64,000 bases of DNA from Rhynchopus euleeides (lineage: Eukaryota > Euglenozoa > Diplonemea > Diplonemida > Diplonemidae), in contig OY723240.1 of NCBI GenBank assembly GCA_963210315.1, forward strand, positions 2,418,001-2,482,000, written 5' to 3'. Under the pieces are notes generated by a model, which saw nothing but the letters and a program-made list of their open reading frames with translations, had not been told where the DNA came from and searched no databases. The number at the start of each line of letters is the position of its first letter. Positions within the stretch are counted from its first letter, which is position 1. Shown here piece after piece: positions 20,802-30,100 of this stretch. Position numbers and translations under genes: made by a program.

Positions 20802-21926
20802 ATGGATGTGACTGTGCGTCACAGCGGGACCGGTGACAGCTGTGTCGTCGGTGTTCCGGAAGGGGGGACCGTGGTCGGGCTGAAGGCGGATGCGCTCAAC
20901 GAGATATTCCCGGGTTCTATCAACGCAGTCCGTGAGGCTGAAAACGTCGCAGCACACATCGAAGGGTGTGAGGAGGAGCTGGACGATGCGCAGCGCGTTG
21001 CCGACACGGGTCTGGAGGACGGGGGTGCTGTCCAGCTCGTCCCCCGCTGGCCCGTGGTCAACGCTCCCGCAGTCTACTCATCGACGCATGGCAAATACAT
21101 CACGTCTATTGCACTGTCGAGGTGTGGGACGCTGTGTGCTGGAGGTTACAGAGAAGGGCACATCACTGTGTTTGACACCAGCACTGCTGCTGTGGTGGCG
21201 GACTTAACACACGGCAACAATGGTATTCCTCGCACTGCGTTCTCTGTCTGTGGGACGTGGTTGGCAACGTGCCCTGCTGTCAGCAGTACCATCTGCGTGT
21301 GGCTGACATCAACGTGGGAGGAGGTGTGCATCCTGCGCCATAACGACAGGGTGTACAGTGCAGCGTGGACACGCTGTGGACGCCTGGTGTCAGGGGACGA
21401 CTCAGGCAAAGTGCATGTGTGGGACTTGAAGGGCACACCGAGCGCCACAGTGCTGGAGGGTCACAGCGGTACTGTTATCAGTGTTGCTGTCTCAGGCACG
21501 AGGATCTTCAGCGGGTCACGTGAAAAAACCATCCGTGTGTGGGACATCAGCACCCTCACACACACACACATCCTGGATGGGCACACTGATATAGTGACCG
21601 TCATCGCCCTGACCAAGGGCGAGCAGCACCTGTTGTCGTGCTCTTACGACTGGTCACTCAAGGTTTGGTGCACAACCACCCTCAGCTGCCTGCGTACTGT
21701 GCAACTGGATGGCAATCCCTACTCACTTGCTGTGTCACAGCCAGGTGATGTTGTTGCAGTGGCGACTCGGAACCACAGACTGTACCGCCTCAGCACGGGT
21801 GAGTGTCTGGGGAAGGTGGACTCAGAGGGTTTTGGTGTTGCACTCAGCCCCTGCGGGAGGTGGCTATTCACACCAACAAACGGGACTTGTGTCTCTGTGT
21901 GTGCTGTGTCTTCCGTTTCACCCTGA
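20802..21926 (+). CDS. Ubiquitin-like/WD40 propeller protein, paralogue 3
   Basis: 374 residues. The ubiquitin-like part (residues 1-80) is closest to paralogue 1 (NEIFPGSINAVREAENVAAH), while the propeller is closer to the STAND-type gene (PAVSSTICVWLTS, LVSGDDSGKVHVWD), so the two halves have different nearest relatives within the window. Seven blades; the stop follows VSVCAVSSVSP. Variable segments: NNGIPR, NDRVY, SGTVIS, TDIVTV, YDWS. The 5' flank is shared with paralogue 1 over nearly 400 bases. The function is probably binding; no catalytic motif is seen. Confidence 0.85.
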   Translation: MDVTVRHSGTGDSCVVGVPEGGTVVGLKADALNEIFPGSINAVREAENVAAHIEGCEEELDDAQRVADTGLEDGGAVQLVPRWPVVNAPAVYSSTHGKYITSIALSRCGTLCAGGYREGHITVFDTSTAAVVADLTHGNNGIPRTAFSVCGTWLATCPAVSSTICVWLTSTWEEVCILRHNDRVYSAAWTRCGRLVSGDDSGKVHVWDLKGTPSATVLEGHSGTVISVAVSGTRIFSGSREKTIRVWDISTLTHTHILDGHTDIVTVIALTKGEQHLLSCSYDWSLKVWCTTTLSCLRTVQLDGNPYSLAVSQPGDVVAVATRNHRLYRLSTGECLGKVDSEGFGVALSPCGRWLFTPTNGTCVSVCAVSSVSP

Positions 21927-22692
21927 CTGCAGTGTCTCGGAACCTGTTTCCCTGCCTTGCTTCCCTTTGCGCACCGCGTTGCTTTCTTGCCTCCCAACAA
22001 CGGGCTGGTCACCAGCTTGCCCGGAGGAGTACGGAAGAATCAGTCAGCAGAAGGCTGTGTGCTGTTTTTTTGCTGCAACAGGCCTCCTGTCAGTGTCAGA
22101 AAGATAGTAGGCAGCGCTTGGCAAGCAAAATACAACCTCCTCGTCAGGCTGCGGAGTTGCTTTTGTTTTGCCCAGATTTGGCGCACAAACAAATTGCCAG
22201 CTTGTTTGCAAACGGGGCTGGTGGTGGAACAGCCCCATGCGGAAGGGAAGGGGAATGCACTGGCAGGGGGGCAGAGGAGCAAATGATGCGGAGATGGCAT
22301 GCACACTTCCCAACCCCACTCCCCACCCGACGCACCGAGAACAAACCACCGCTGCCTCTCTGAGTCAATTGTGTGAGACAAGTCAGCTTCCTTGCAACCT
22401 ATCTGATGAGGCCACTCACCGCTTTCTCTCTTTTCTGCACTTCTGAACAGAGGCCCGGGAGTCGTGTTGCACTTCCCGCCCCAAGAGCGAAGGACTCGCC
22501 TATTCTACCAAAGCCAATGCAACCAGGTGGGGTTGAGGGGCGCCTCTCAGCCGAAGCAGCAAGGCGTGGTCGCCACACACTCGTACCCGCATCTACCTCT
22601 ACTTCACCGCCCCCATCCCGAGCACCTCCTCGTCCGGCACACCTCACCTCCCCAACCACCCCACACCACAGGGAGACTAGACAGCAAAAGAC
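21927..22692. other. Intergenic between paralogues 3 and 4
   Basis: The first 40 bases keep the family's 3' flank (GCAGTGTCTCGGAACCTG); the rest is unique to this place. Several short frames overlap without a recognisable product. The shared 5' flank of paralogues 1-3 is absent here. Confidence 0.5.
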
Positions 22693-23811
22693 ATGGAGGT
22701 GACTGTGCGTCACACCGGGACTGGGGACAGATGTGTCGTCGGTGTTCCGGAAGGGGGGACCGTGGTCGGGCTGAAGGCGGATGCGCTGGAAGAGATGTTC
22801 CCGGTTTCTGTCAACACAGCCCGTGAGGTTGCATGCGTCGCAGCACACATCGAAGGGTGTGAGGAGGAGCTGGACGATGCGCAGCGCGTTGCCGACACGG
22901 GCCTGGAGGACGGGGGTGCTGTCCAGCTCGTCCCCCGCTGGCCCATGGTCAACGCTCCCGCAGTCTACTCATCTACGCATGGCAAAGGCATCACGTCTAT
23001 TGCACTGTCGAGGTGTGGGACGCTGTGTGCTGCAAGTTACAACGGACACATCACTGTGTTTGACACCAGCACTGCTGCTGAGGTGGCGGACTTAACACAC
23101 GGCAACAAAGATATTCCTCACACAGCGTTCTCTGTCTGTGGGACGTGGTTGGCAACGTGCTCTCGTGACGGCACCATCTGCGTGTGGCTGACATCAACGT
23201 GGGAGGAGGTGTGCATCCTGCACCACAACAACATGGTGCTCAGGGCAGCGTGGACACACTGCGGACGTGTGGTGTCCGGAGACGACTCAGGCAAAGTGCA
23301 TGTGTGGGACTTGAAGGGGGCACCGAGCGCCACAGTGCTGGAGGGTCACGGCGGTTCTGTTCACAGCATTGCTGTGTCGGGCACGAGAATCTTCAGCGTG
23401 TCACGTGACAAAACCATCCGTGTGTGGGGCATCAGCACCCTCACACACACACACACCCTGGGTGCTCACACTGTTGTAGTGACCGGCATTACCCTGACCA
23501 AGGACGAGCAGCACCTGTTGTCGTGCTCTCTCGACCGGTCACTCAAGGTGTGGTGCACAACCACCCTCAGCTGCCTGCGTACTGTGCAACTGGATGGCAA
23601 TGGCTACTCACTTGCTGTATCACAGCCAGGTGATGTTGTTGCAGTGGAGACTTCGAACCTCAGACTGTACCGCCTCAGCACGGGTGAGTGTCTGGGGAAG
23701 GTGGACTCAGAGGGTTTTGGTGTTGCACTCAGCCCCTGCGGGAGGTGGCTATTCACACCAACAAACAAAATCTGTGTCTCTGTGTGTGCTGTGTCTTCCG
23801 TTTCACCCTGA
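22693..23811 (+). CDS. Ubiquitin-like/WD40 propeller protein, paralogue 4
   Basis: 372 residues, ubiquitin-like domain then seven blades. Similarity with other members begins at the start codon itself; the upstream sequence (CAGCAAAAGACATGG) is unrelated to the flank of paralogues 1-3. It heads the second copy of the duplicated unit (paralogue, spacer, DUF4116 gene, WD40 relic). Variable segments: NKDIPH, NNMVLR, GGSVHS, TVVVTG, LDRS. Blade 4 has SVSRDKTIRVWGIS, where two conserved residues (the usual GS and the WD aspartate) have changed. Confidence 0.85.
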   Translation: MEVTVRHTGTGDRCVVGVPEGGTVVGLKADALEEMFPVSVNTAREVACVAAHIEGCEEELDDAQRVADTGLEDGGAVQLVPRWPMVNAPAVYSSTHGKGITSIALSRCGTLCAASYNGHITVFDTSTAAEVADLTHGNKDIPHTAFSVCGTWLATCSRDGTICVWLTSTWEEVCILHHNNMVLRAAWTHCGRVVSGDDSGKVHVWDLKGAPSATVLEGHGGSVHSIAVSGTRIFSVSRDKTIRVWGISTLTHTHTLGAHTVVVTGITLTKDEQHLLSCSLDRSLKVWCTTTLSCLRTVQLDGNGYSLAVSQPGDVVAVETSNLRLYRLSTGECLGKVDSEGFGVALSPCGRWLFTPTNKICVSVCAVSSVSP

Positions 23812-24754
23812 GCGTTGTGTCTGGTCTTGTTTCCCTGTCTTGTGTGTAACAACATGTCGGAACAACGTGTGGGAACTTCACTCAGAAATGCAGCTGCTGT
23901 GCTGCACCCCGCCAACCCCAAGAGATACCATCTGCCCCACCCGACAGGCCCCCTAAACCGCTGCTGCTTCCGTTGCGCCCCGCCTAACCAGGTCAACGAT
24001 TTACTCTTCGCTACAGCTGTGTCAATGCAGGGATATGGCACCGATATCAATCAGCAACCCGATCTGCTCAACAATAAGTGTCATCGGCCTTCTCTGTGCC
24101 ACTGTGTATATATTTGTCGAGCGCTCCCGCGAGGCTCAAGCTGTGGCAACACGAGTGCCCCCTCGAGACGGAATGGATGTCGACTTCGTTCGGTGCGGCC
24201 TCCCCTGAATGATACGCACAGTGCAGTTGACAGCTTTGCTGAGTGTCAAATAAGAACTCAAACACACGACTGGAAGGGAAGGGAATGTTCCCTTCAATTT
24301 CAATTCAACAAGGCGTACTGATTCTGTTCAACTCTTACCCGCAAACCCGTGCGTCTGCGTGTCTCTTCTCTACGGCGTGTGTGACGCGACAACAGCCTTC
24401 TGTTTTGTTGGTCTGGCCCCGAGGTTGTTTCACGCGGTTGGAGCTTCCGCCGCCCGGCATGTGAAGCCGGCACAGCTCGGCGAAAGGAGCAGTGTTCGGA
24501 TGACAGACGGGTGGTTCGGGGTGGAGCCCACATTCCCCCCACTCATGAGGGTATTTGCAGTTTGCGCACACCCCCTCTCGGCGAGTGATGTGCAAACCCA
24601 CAACCCCGCATATGGCGCGTCGAGTAGACTGAATACCCCGGAGTGTGTATCGCACTCCCGTATGTGTGCCAGTTGCACAGTGCTCGCTTGACTGCTCTCA
24701 CAACCACAGGTGTCACACAACTGCCTTTGCACGCAGGCGTGAAGAGGAAGAGAC
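23812..24754 (+). other. Duplicated spacer with 182-bp extra segment
   Basis: Second copy of 17243-18002. The extra segment at 23938-24119 is absent from copy 1; it has no obvious inverted ends. It could be an insertion here or a deletion in copy 1. Confidence 0.55.
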
Positions 24755-24904
24755 ATGTTGGTGTTCCTTGCCAACAGGAGGACAGGCGATCAGTATGCTG
24801 CCGACATCGGGGTCGACGACACGCCGGACAATGTGAAGGAGTTTACACTGCAGGCGTTCCCTAACTTTGTCGGGGCGGAGTTGTCTGATCTGCAGGTGTC
24901 GTAG
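24755..24904 (+). pseudogene. Broken ubiquitin-like front end of DUF4116 gene, copy 2
   Basis: Same sequence, 55-base deletion and TAG as 18003-18152, so the damage predates the duplication. Confidence 0.75.
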
Positions 24905-24930
24905 ACGGGTGCACAGTGGACGTTCACCTG

Positions 24931-25803
24931 ATGTGCCAGCACCACCTGGATGACCTGGACAGCGGCCGCAAGCAAGTGTGGGAGGTTCCGCTGTGGGTGT
25001 CGGAGAAGGTCCGCGTGGTCGACGCTCTTGTGAGGTCCCCTGAGCGCCTTGTATCCGCACACAGCATGGTGAAGGTCGACCGTGAACTGAATCTCGCAGT
25101 GGTGCAACAGAAAGGCTGTGCCTTGGATTACGTCCACCCCTCCCTGAAGGCCGACCGTGAACTGAATATCACAGCAGTGCAGCGGAGCGGTTGTGCCTTG
25201 AGATGCGTCCACCACTCCCTGAAGGCCAACCCAGAAATCAATCTCGCAGCCGTGCAAGAGTACGGGTGTGCTTTGAGATACGTCTATTCCTCCCTGAAGG
25301 CACGCCGTGATCTGAATCTCACAGCAGTGCAACAGGACGGTTCTGCCTCGCAATACGTCAACGACTCCCTGAAGGCCGACCGTGAACTGAATATCGCAGC
25401 GGTTCAACGGAATGGGTTTGCCTTGAAATACGTCCACCCCTCTCTGAAGGCCGGCTGTGAACTGAATCTCGCAGCGGTGCGAGGGTACGGTTGTGCCTTG
25501 AGATACGTACACCCCTCCCTGAGGGCTGACCGGGAGGTGAATCTCACAGCGGTGCAACAAGACGGTTCTGCCTTGCAATACGTCAACGACTCCCTGAAGG
25601 CGGACCCTGAACTGAATCGCGCAGCAGTGCAACAGAACCGCCATGCCTTGAGATGCGTGCACCCCTCCCTGAGGGACGACTGTGGAGCGCACCTCACAGC
25701 GCTGCGAGAGGCCCGCACTCATTGTATGAACAGGCAAGAGCTCGTGGAGGCCGTTGTGGAAGCAGCAGACACCCCACCTGCAAGCAAGCGGCAGAGAACA
25801 TGA
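24931..25803 (+). CDS. DUF4116-repeat protein, copy 2
   Basis: 291 residues with eight 25-residue DUF4116 repeats. It differs from the 18179 copy at three residues (Y to C and E to G near the last repeat, T to P before SKRQRT). The same remarks apply: the repeat frame is open, but the ubiquitin-like domain present in the 56167 gene is cut away from it. Confidence 0.7.
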   Translation: MCQHHLDDLDSGRKQVWEVPLWVSEKVRVVDALVRSPERLVSAHSMVKVDRELNLAVVQQKGCALDYVHPSLKADRELNITAVQRSGCALRCVHHSLKANPEINLAAVQEYGCALRYVYSSLKARRDLNLTAVQQDGSASQYVNDSLKADRELNIAAVQRNGFALKYVHPSLKAGCELNLAAVRGYGCALRYVHPSLRADREVNLTAVQQDGSALQYVNDSLKADPELNRAAVQQNRHALRCVHPSLRDDCGAHLTALREARTHCMNRQELVEAVVEAADTPPASKRQRT

Positions 25804-26693
25804 CAGCCGTGTGCTAGACCTCCCTGATGTACAAGCGGGGTGCAATTTCATCTCGAAAGGACAGGACATGTTGTGCCCGAGACCCCATCCACACAGCGCC
25901 GCTCTGGTGCCCCCCCTTGATTCGGGTGCTGCCCTCAGACCTTGCCCCCACACATTTCAGTAAGGCCAGGTGTGGTGGTGGAGGAGGGTGCGTTCTGAAA
26001 GGCAAAGATCTCGCAGCAGGTCCACACGAGTGACTTTTATCACGAGTGGTTGCAGATCCAGTGCATGTGTGTATCGAGAAATGCACCTCCTTCCCAGCAG
26101 TCCATCACCCTTCGTTCCGAACCCACACAGTTCTCTGAGCCACCCAGGTGCAGGCCAGATGCGATGAGGCATCTCAGAACCGGCGTTCCCCTGATGCACA
26201 GCAGCTTGTAGTTTCTCCCGCTGTCCCCCCGCTCAAGGTGTTGTGCACAACCACCCTCTGCTGCCTGCGTGCTATGCAGCTGGACTGCACCCCCCCTCAC
26301 TCGCTGTGTCACAGCCAGGTGATCTTGTTGCAGTGGTGTCTTCTAACCTCAGCCCCTGCACAGGTGAGTGTCTGTGGAAGGTGGACTCAGAGGGTCATGG
26401 TGTTGCACTCAGCCTCTGCGGGAGGTGGCTCTTCACACCAACGTACAACACCACTGCCGTCTGTGTGTGTGCTCTGAGCAGAGAGAACAGAACACGAGGC
26501 TCCTCCCCAACCCCCACAACCCATCCCACGACAACGCCTCGATCCCGACCCTCTCCAGCGTCTTCAGCGACTTCCAGGTCACCACTTTGAGGCAAGCTGT
26601 CTTTGATGCCATCCACACCGCCACCCACTGCACACACCACCACACCTCGAGGAAGGCCTTGCAATTTCCTTGGCAAGTCGAAAGCCAAGCACG
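25804..26693 (+). other. Duplicated 3' flank, WD40 relic copy 2, unique 5' flank of paralogue 5
   Basis: 25804-26440 repeats 19052-19694, with the relic at 26232-26440. From about 26470 the sequence weakly resembles the shared 5' flank (GAGCAGAGAGAACAGAACAC, CACCACTTTGAGG, CATCCACACCG) with many changes. No intact gene. Confidence 0.6.
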
Positions 26694-27821
26694 ATGAATG
26701 TGACTGTGCGTCACACCGGGACCGGGGGCAGATGTGTCGTCGGTGTTCCGGAAGGGGGTACCGTGGTCGGGCTGAAGGCGGATGCGCTGGAGGAGATGTT
26801 CCCGGGTTCTGTCAACACCAACACAGCCCGTGAGGCTGCATGCGTCGCAGCACACATCGAAGGGTGTGAGGAGGAGCTGGACGATGCGCAGCGCGTTGCC
26901 GACACGGGTCTGGAGGACGGGGGTGCTGTCCAGCTCGTCCCCCGTTGGCCCATGGTCAACGCTCCCGCAGTCTACTCATCTACGCATGGCGACAAAGTGT
27001 TCCATATCACACTCTCGAGGTGTGGGACGCTGTGTGCTGTGGGTTACCACAACGGACACATCACTGTGTTTGATACCAGCACTGCTGCTGAGGTGGCGGA
27101 CTTAACACACGGCAACAATGTTGTTCGTTCCACTGAGTTCTCTGTCTGTGGGACGTGGTTGGCAGCATACTCTGCTGACGGCACCATCTGCGTGTGGCTG
27201 ACATCAACGTGGGAGGAGGTGTGCATCCTGCACCATAACGACAGGGTGTTCAGAGCAGCGTGGACACGCTGTGGACGTGTGGTGTCCGGAGATGACTTTG
27301 GCAAAGTGCATGTGTGGGACTTGAAGGGGACACCGAGCGCCACAGTGCTGGAGGGTCACAGCGATGCTGTTATCAGCATTGCTGTGTCGGGCACGAGAAT
27401 CTTCAGCGGGTCACGTGACAAAACCATCCGTGTGTGGGACATCAGCACCCTCACACACACACACATCCTGGATGGGCACACTGATTTCGTGTACGACATC
27501 GCCCTGACCAAGGACGAGCGGCACCTGTTGTCGTGCTCTCTCGACCGGTCACTCAAGGTGTGGTGCACAACCACCCTCAACTGCCTGCGTACTGTGCAAC
27601 TGGATGGCAATGGCTACTCGCTTGTTGTGTCACAGCCAGGTGATGTTGTTGCAGTGGAGACTTCGAACCTCAGACTGTACCGCCTCAGCACCGGTGAGTG
27701 TCTGGGGAAGGTGGACTCAGAGGGTTTTGGTATTGCACTCAGCCCCTGCGGGAGGTGGATCTTCACACCAACAAACAAAACTCGTGTCTCTGTGTGTGCT
27801 GTGTCTTCCGTTTTACCCTGA
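26694..27821 (+). CDS. Ubiquitin-like/WD40 propeller protein, paralogue 5
   Basis: 375 residues from ATG 26694 (MNVTVRHTGTG). The ubiquitin-like part has the NTNTAREAACV variant like paralogue 2. The seven-blade propeller has the variable segments KVFHIT, NNVVRS, NDRVFR, SDAVIS, TDFVYD and LDRS. The ending is VSVCAVSSVLP. Its 5' side is only distantly related to the other copies. A protein-binding role is the only inference the domains allow. Confidence 0.85.
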   Translation: MNVTVRHTGTGGRCVVGVPEGGTVVGLKADALEEMFPGSVNTNTAREAACVAAHIEGCEEELDDAQRVADTGLEDGGAVQLVPRWPMVNAPAVYSSTHGDKVFHITLSRCGTLCAVGYHNGHITVFDTSTAAEVADLTHGNNVVRSTEFSVCGTWLAAYSADGTICVWLTSTWEEVCILHHNDRVFRAAWTRCGRVVSGDDFGKVHVWDLKGTPSATVLEGHSDAVISIAVSGTRIFSGSRDKTIRVWDISTLTHTHILDGHTDFVYDIALTKDERHLLSCSLDRSLKVWCTTTLNCLRTVQLDGNGYSLVVSQPGDVVAVETSNLRLYRLSTGECLGKVDSEGFGIALSPCGRWIFTPTNKTRVSVCAVSSVLP

Positions 27822-27970
27822 GTGCCGTGTCTGGACCTGTTCCCCTGCCCTGTTGTTCGTGTGGGAACTTCGCTCAGTAATGCAGAAATGTGATAAAAAG
27901 AAGAATCGCAAACTGACTGCAAAGTGACACAGTTTGACACACAGTGCGGCACAGAGCAAAGGGCTCTACC

Positions 27971-29231
27971 ATGTTGCTTCTTGCCCCCAAGCCGAAAAGG
28001 GAACACACTAACCAGCAGCATGGATGTGTGTGCCCCACCACACCCGGACCGGGGACAGCTGGAGAAAACGTTCCCCCCGCTCGCCCCCCCTGCCCCCCCC
28101 CTCTCCCTCTGTACCGTCACTCGCGTGATGACAAGCATGCACTCCTCATTCGCTACCGCACCACACCCCACCAGGGACGGAGGGTGTGGGTGGCAGATAT
28201 CTTTGTCGGCACAGAGCGGCGCACACTCTCAGCCATGCCCGGCGTGTGGGCTCTTGTGGAGCAGGGGCTGGATTCCGGGGCGGATGGGAGCGAGCCATCG
28301 CCCGTCGCGACCCCTGTTACGCAGAGCCCTGTCGACGTGCAGGGCACAGGGGCAGATGCCGAGGCGGGGCAGGGTCCCGTGGAGCCGGTGATGCCTGAGC
28401 TGTCCGGAGGCGAGTCATCTCTGCTGGGTGCAGACACGCTGTTGTGGCTCAACCAGAACCTGCCGCTTGCGAAGCCTGCGAAGGTGTGGTCCAGCCTCTA
28501 CATCAGCACGCGCGATGGCCGGAGCTTTATTTCCTTTGTCCACAGAATACGCAGGATATCGCACACCTTGGTGGTCGTGAAGGACACATCAGGTGCAGTG
28601 TTCGCGATGTACAACGGAGAGCAGTGGCTCGACCCTGCGGACCTGAAAGACCTGATGGACAGGAAAGGCCGGATCGCTGCGCACAACAATGTGCCTGTTC
28701 ACAGGGGGCCTAAGCCCGATGCTAACTTCTACGGGCAGGGGGACTGTGCGCTGGTTGCGATCCAGCCTGAGAGGCGCGTGTTCCTGCCTACCAAGAAGGA
28801 CGCGAACTACCTCTACCTGCAAACATCCTGGCCGGAGGCGGAGAGGAATGGGATTGCAATGGGTGGTCTGGTATGCACAGCGTGTGTGGGCGGGGGGGGG
28901 GGGGGGGGGGAGGAGTACGGCATGCACATTAGCCACACTTCACACCCAACCCACACAGCCTGGCTTCTTCGGGCTGCATCTGCACAGCAGCCTGGACAGG
29001 GGGACTTGCCGTCTGGTGAAGGGGCACTGCCCGACCTTTGGCAGCACGTGCCTTGCCAGCGCCGAGGAGTTCGGAATCGATGTGATCGAGGTCTGGGCTT
29101 TGTCAGACGGCGCTGTGGATGCGCGGGGCGATTCCAGCATGGATGGCGTCATGTCGCGAGGCGACACCAAGACGGACCAGACCATGCTCGAGCTCATTGG
29201 AAGGAAGTTCTACACAGAACGGGACTACTAA
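27971..29231 (+). CDS. TLDc-domain protein, two exons
   Basis: Exon 1 is 27971-28870 and exon 2 is 28959-29231; the intron (28871-28958, 88 bp) begins GTATGC, ends CCCACACAG and is phase 0. The product is 390 residues. From about residue 165 it matches the TLDc fold: WSSLYISTRDGRSFISF, then VVVKDTSGAVFAMYN, FYGQGDCALVAIQP, IAMGGL joined to PGFFGLHLHSSLDRGTC, and FGIDVIEVWAL. TLDc proteins (OXR1/NCOA7 family) protect against oxidative stress and in other eukaryotes act on the V-ATPase. Residues 1-60 are Pro-rich and their start is uncertain; a start further inside is possible. The intron carries a G run of about 20, a likely trouble spot for sequencing. Confidence 0.8.
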
Positions 29232-30092
29232 GGCTCGGTGTTGTGTTCGGGTCATTCGGGGTTGAGGGGGAAGGGGGGGGTGGCTGCGGGAATTGCAAGT
29301 CTGAGTGAAGCAGCAGTGCCGTGGAGGGTATTTCCGATGATTGATAGAACACGCACCCACCCCGAAGTGCCTGCAGCGTGGCGGTGTTCTGCAGAGGACT
29401 TGGACTGGGAGGGGGGGGGGGAGGCAAATTTCCCGCGTTGAGATCAGAGCTCTCGGAAAGTAAAAGGATCCGGGCGTGCGTAAATACGTTTGTTTTGTGT
29501 CAATCGGGAAAAGGGCGCTGAACAATTGTCGAAGCTCGCCGGATTGCGAAACGAACCCCCCACCCCGCCCACCCGCCCACCCCTCAAGCCCTCCTCTACC
29601 CCAAACCTTCAAACCGCCTGGACTTTAAACTCGTCATCTCCTCGGACACTCGACCTGAAAAAAGAGTGAATGTGAGAACGGAGGGATGGCGTCTTTACAG
29701 TACTGTTTTTAGACAGCAAAAAAAAATTCGGGGAGGAAAAAATGTGCCAAAAAAAAGAGAAAAACGCAACCCGGGGTGCCCCTGAGAACCATAAAACAAC
29801 CACGTAATAGCTACGTTACGCGTTTTTCGGCACGAAGGCCGGAGCGATGACCCCCCCCCCCCCCCCTCTCCCTCGCTCGCTCTCTCTCTATTCCCACTGG
29901 CCCACTGCCCCGCCCCGCTTCCTGTGTTGTCCGCTCATGCTTCGCCTCCCCCCAACCACCCCTTCTTGCCTGCATCACACACCCCCCGCCAGTAGGGTCT
30001 GGCCTGTTGGAGGTGTTTGGCACAGAACAGCAAACATCACGCAACTATTGCTGACCATACCGCCGGGCCTGACCTGGGGGGGGGGGGGGGGG
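29232..30092. other. Intergenic, homopolymer-rich
   Basis: Contains G, A and C runs (29271-29280, 29720-29726, 29850-29867) and CT-rich DNA. Nothing recognisable as a gene or RNA. Confidence 0.5.
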
Positions 30093-30100
30093 TAGGGGGG

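Noticed and set aside
23938..24119. 182-bp extra segment as a transposon
   Set aside because: No inverted ends or target duplication could be seen; it may equally be a deletion in the other copy.
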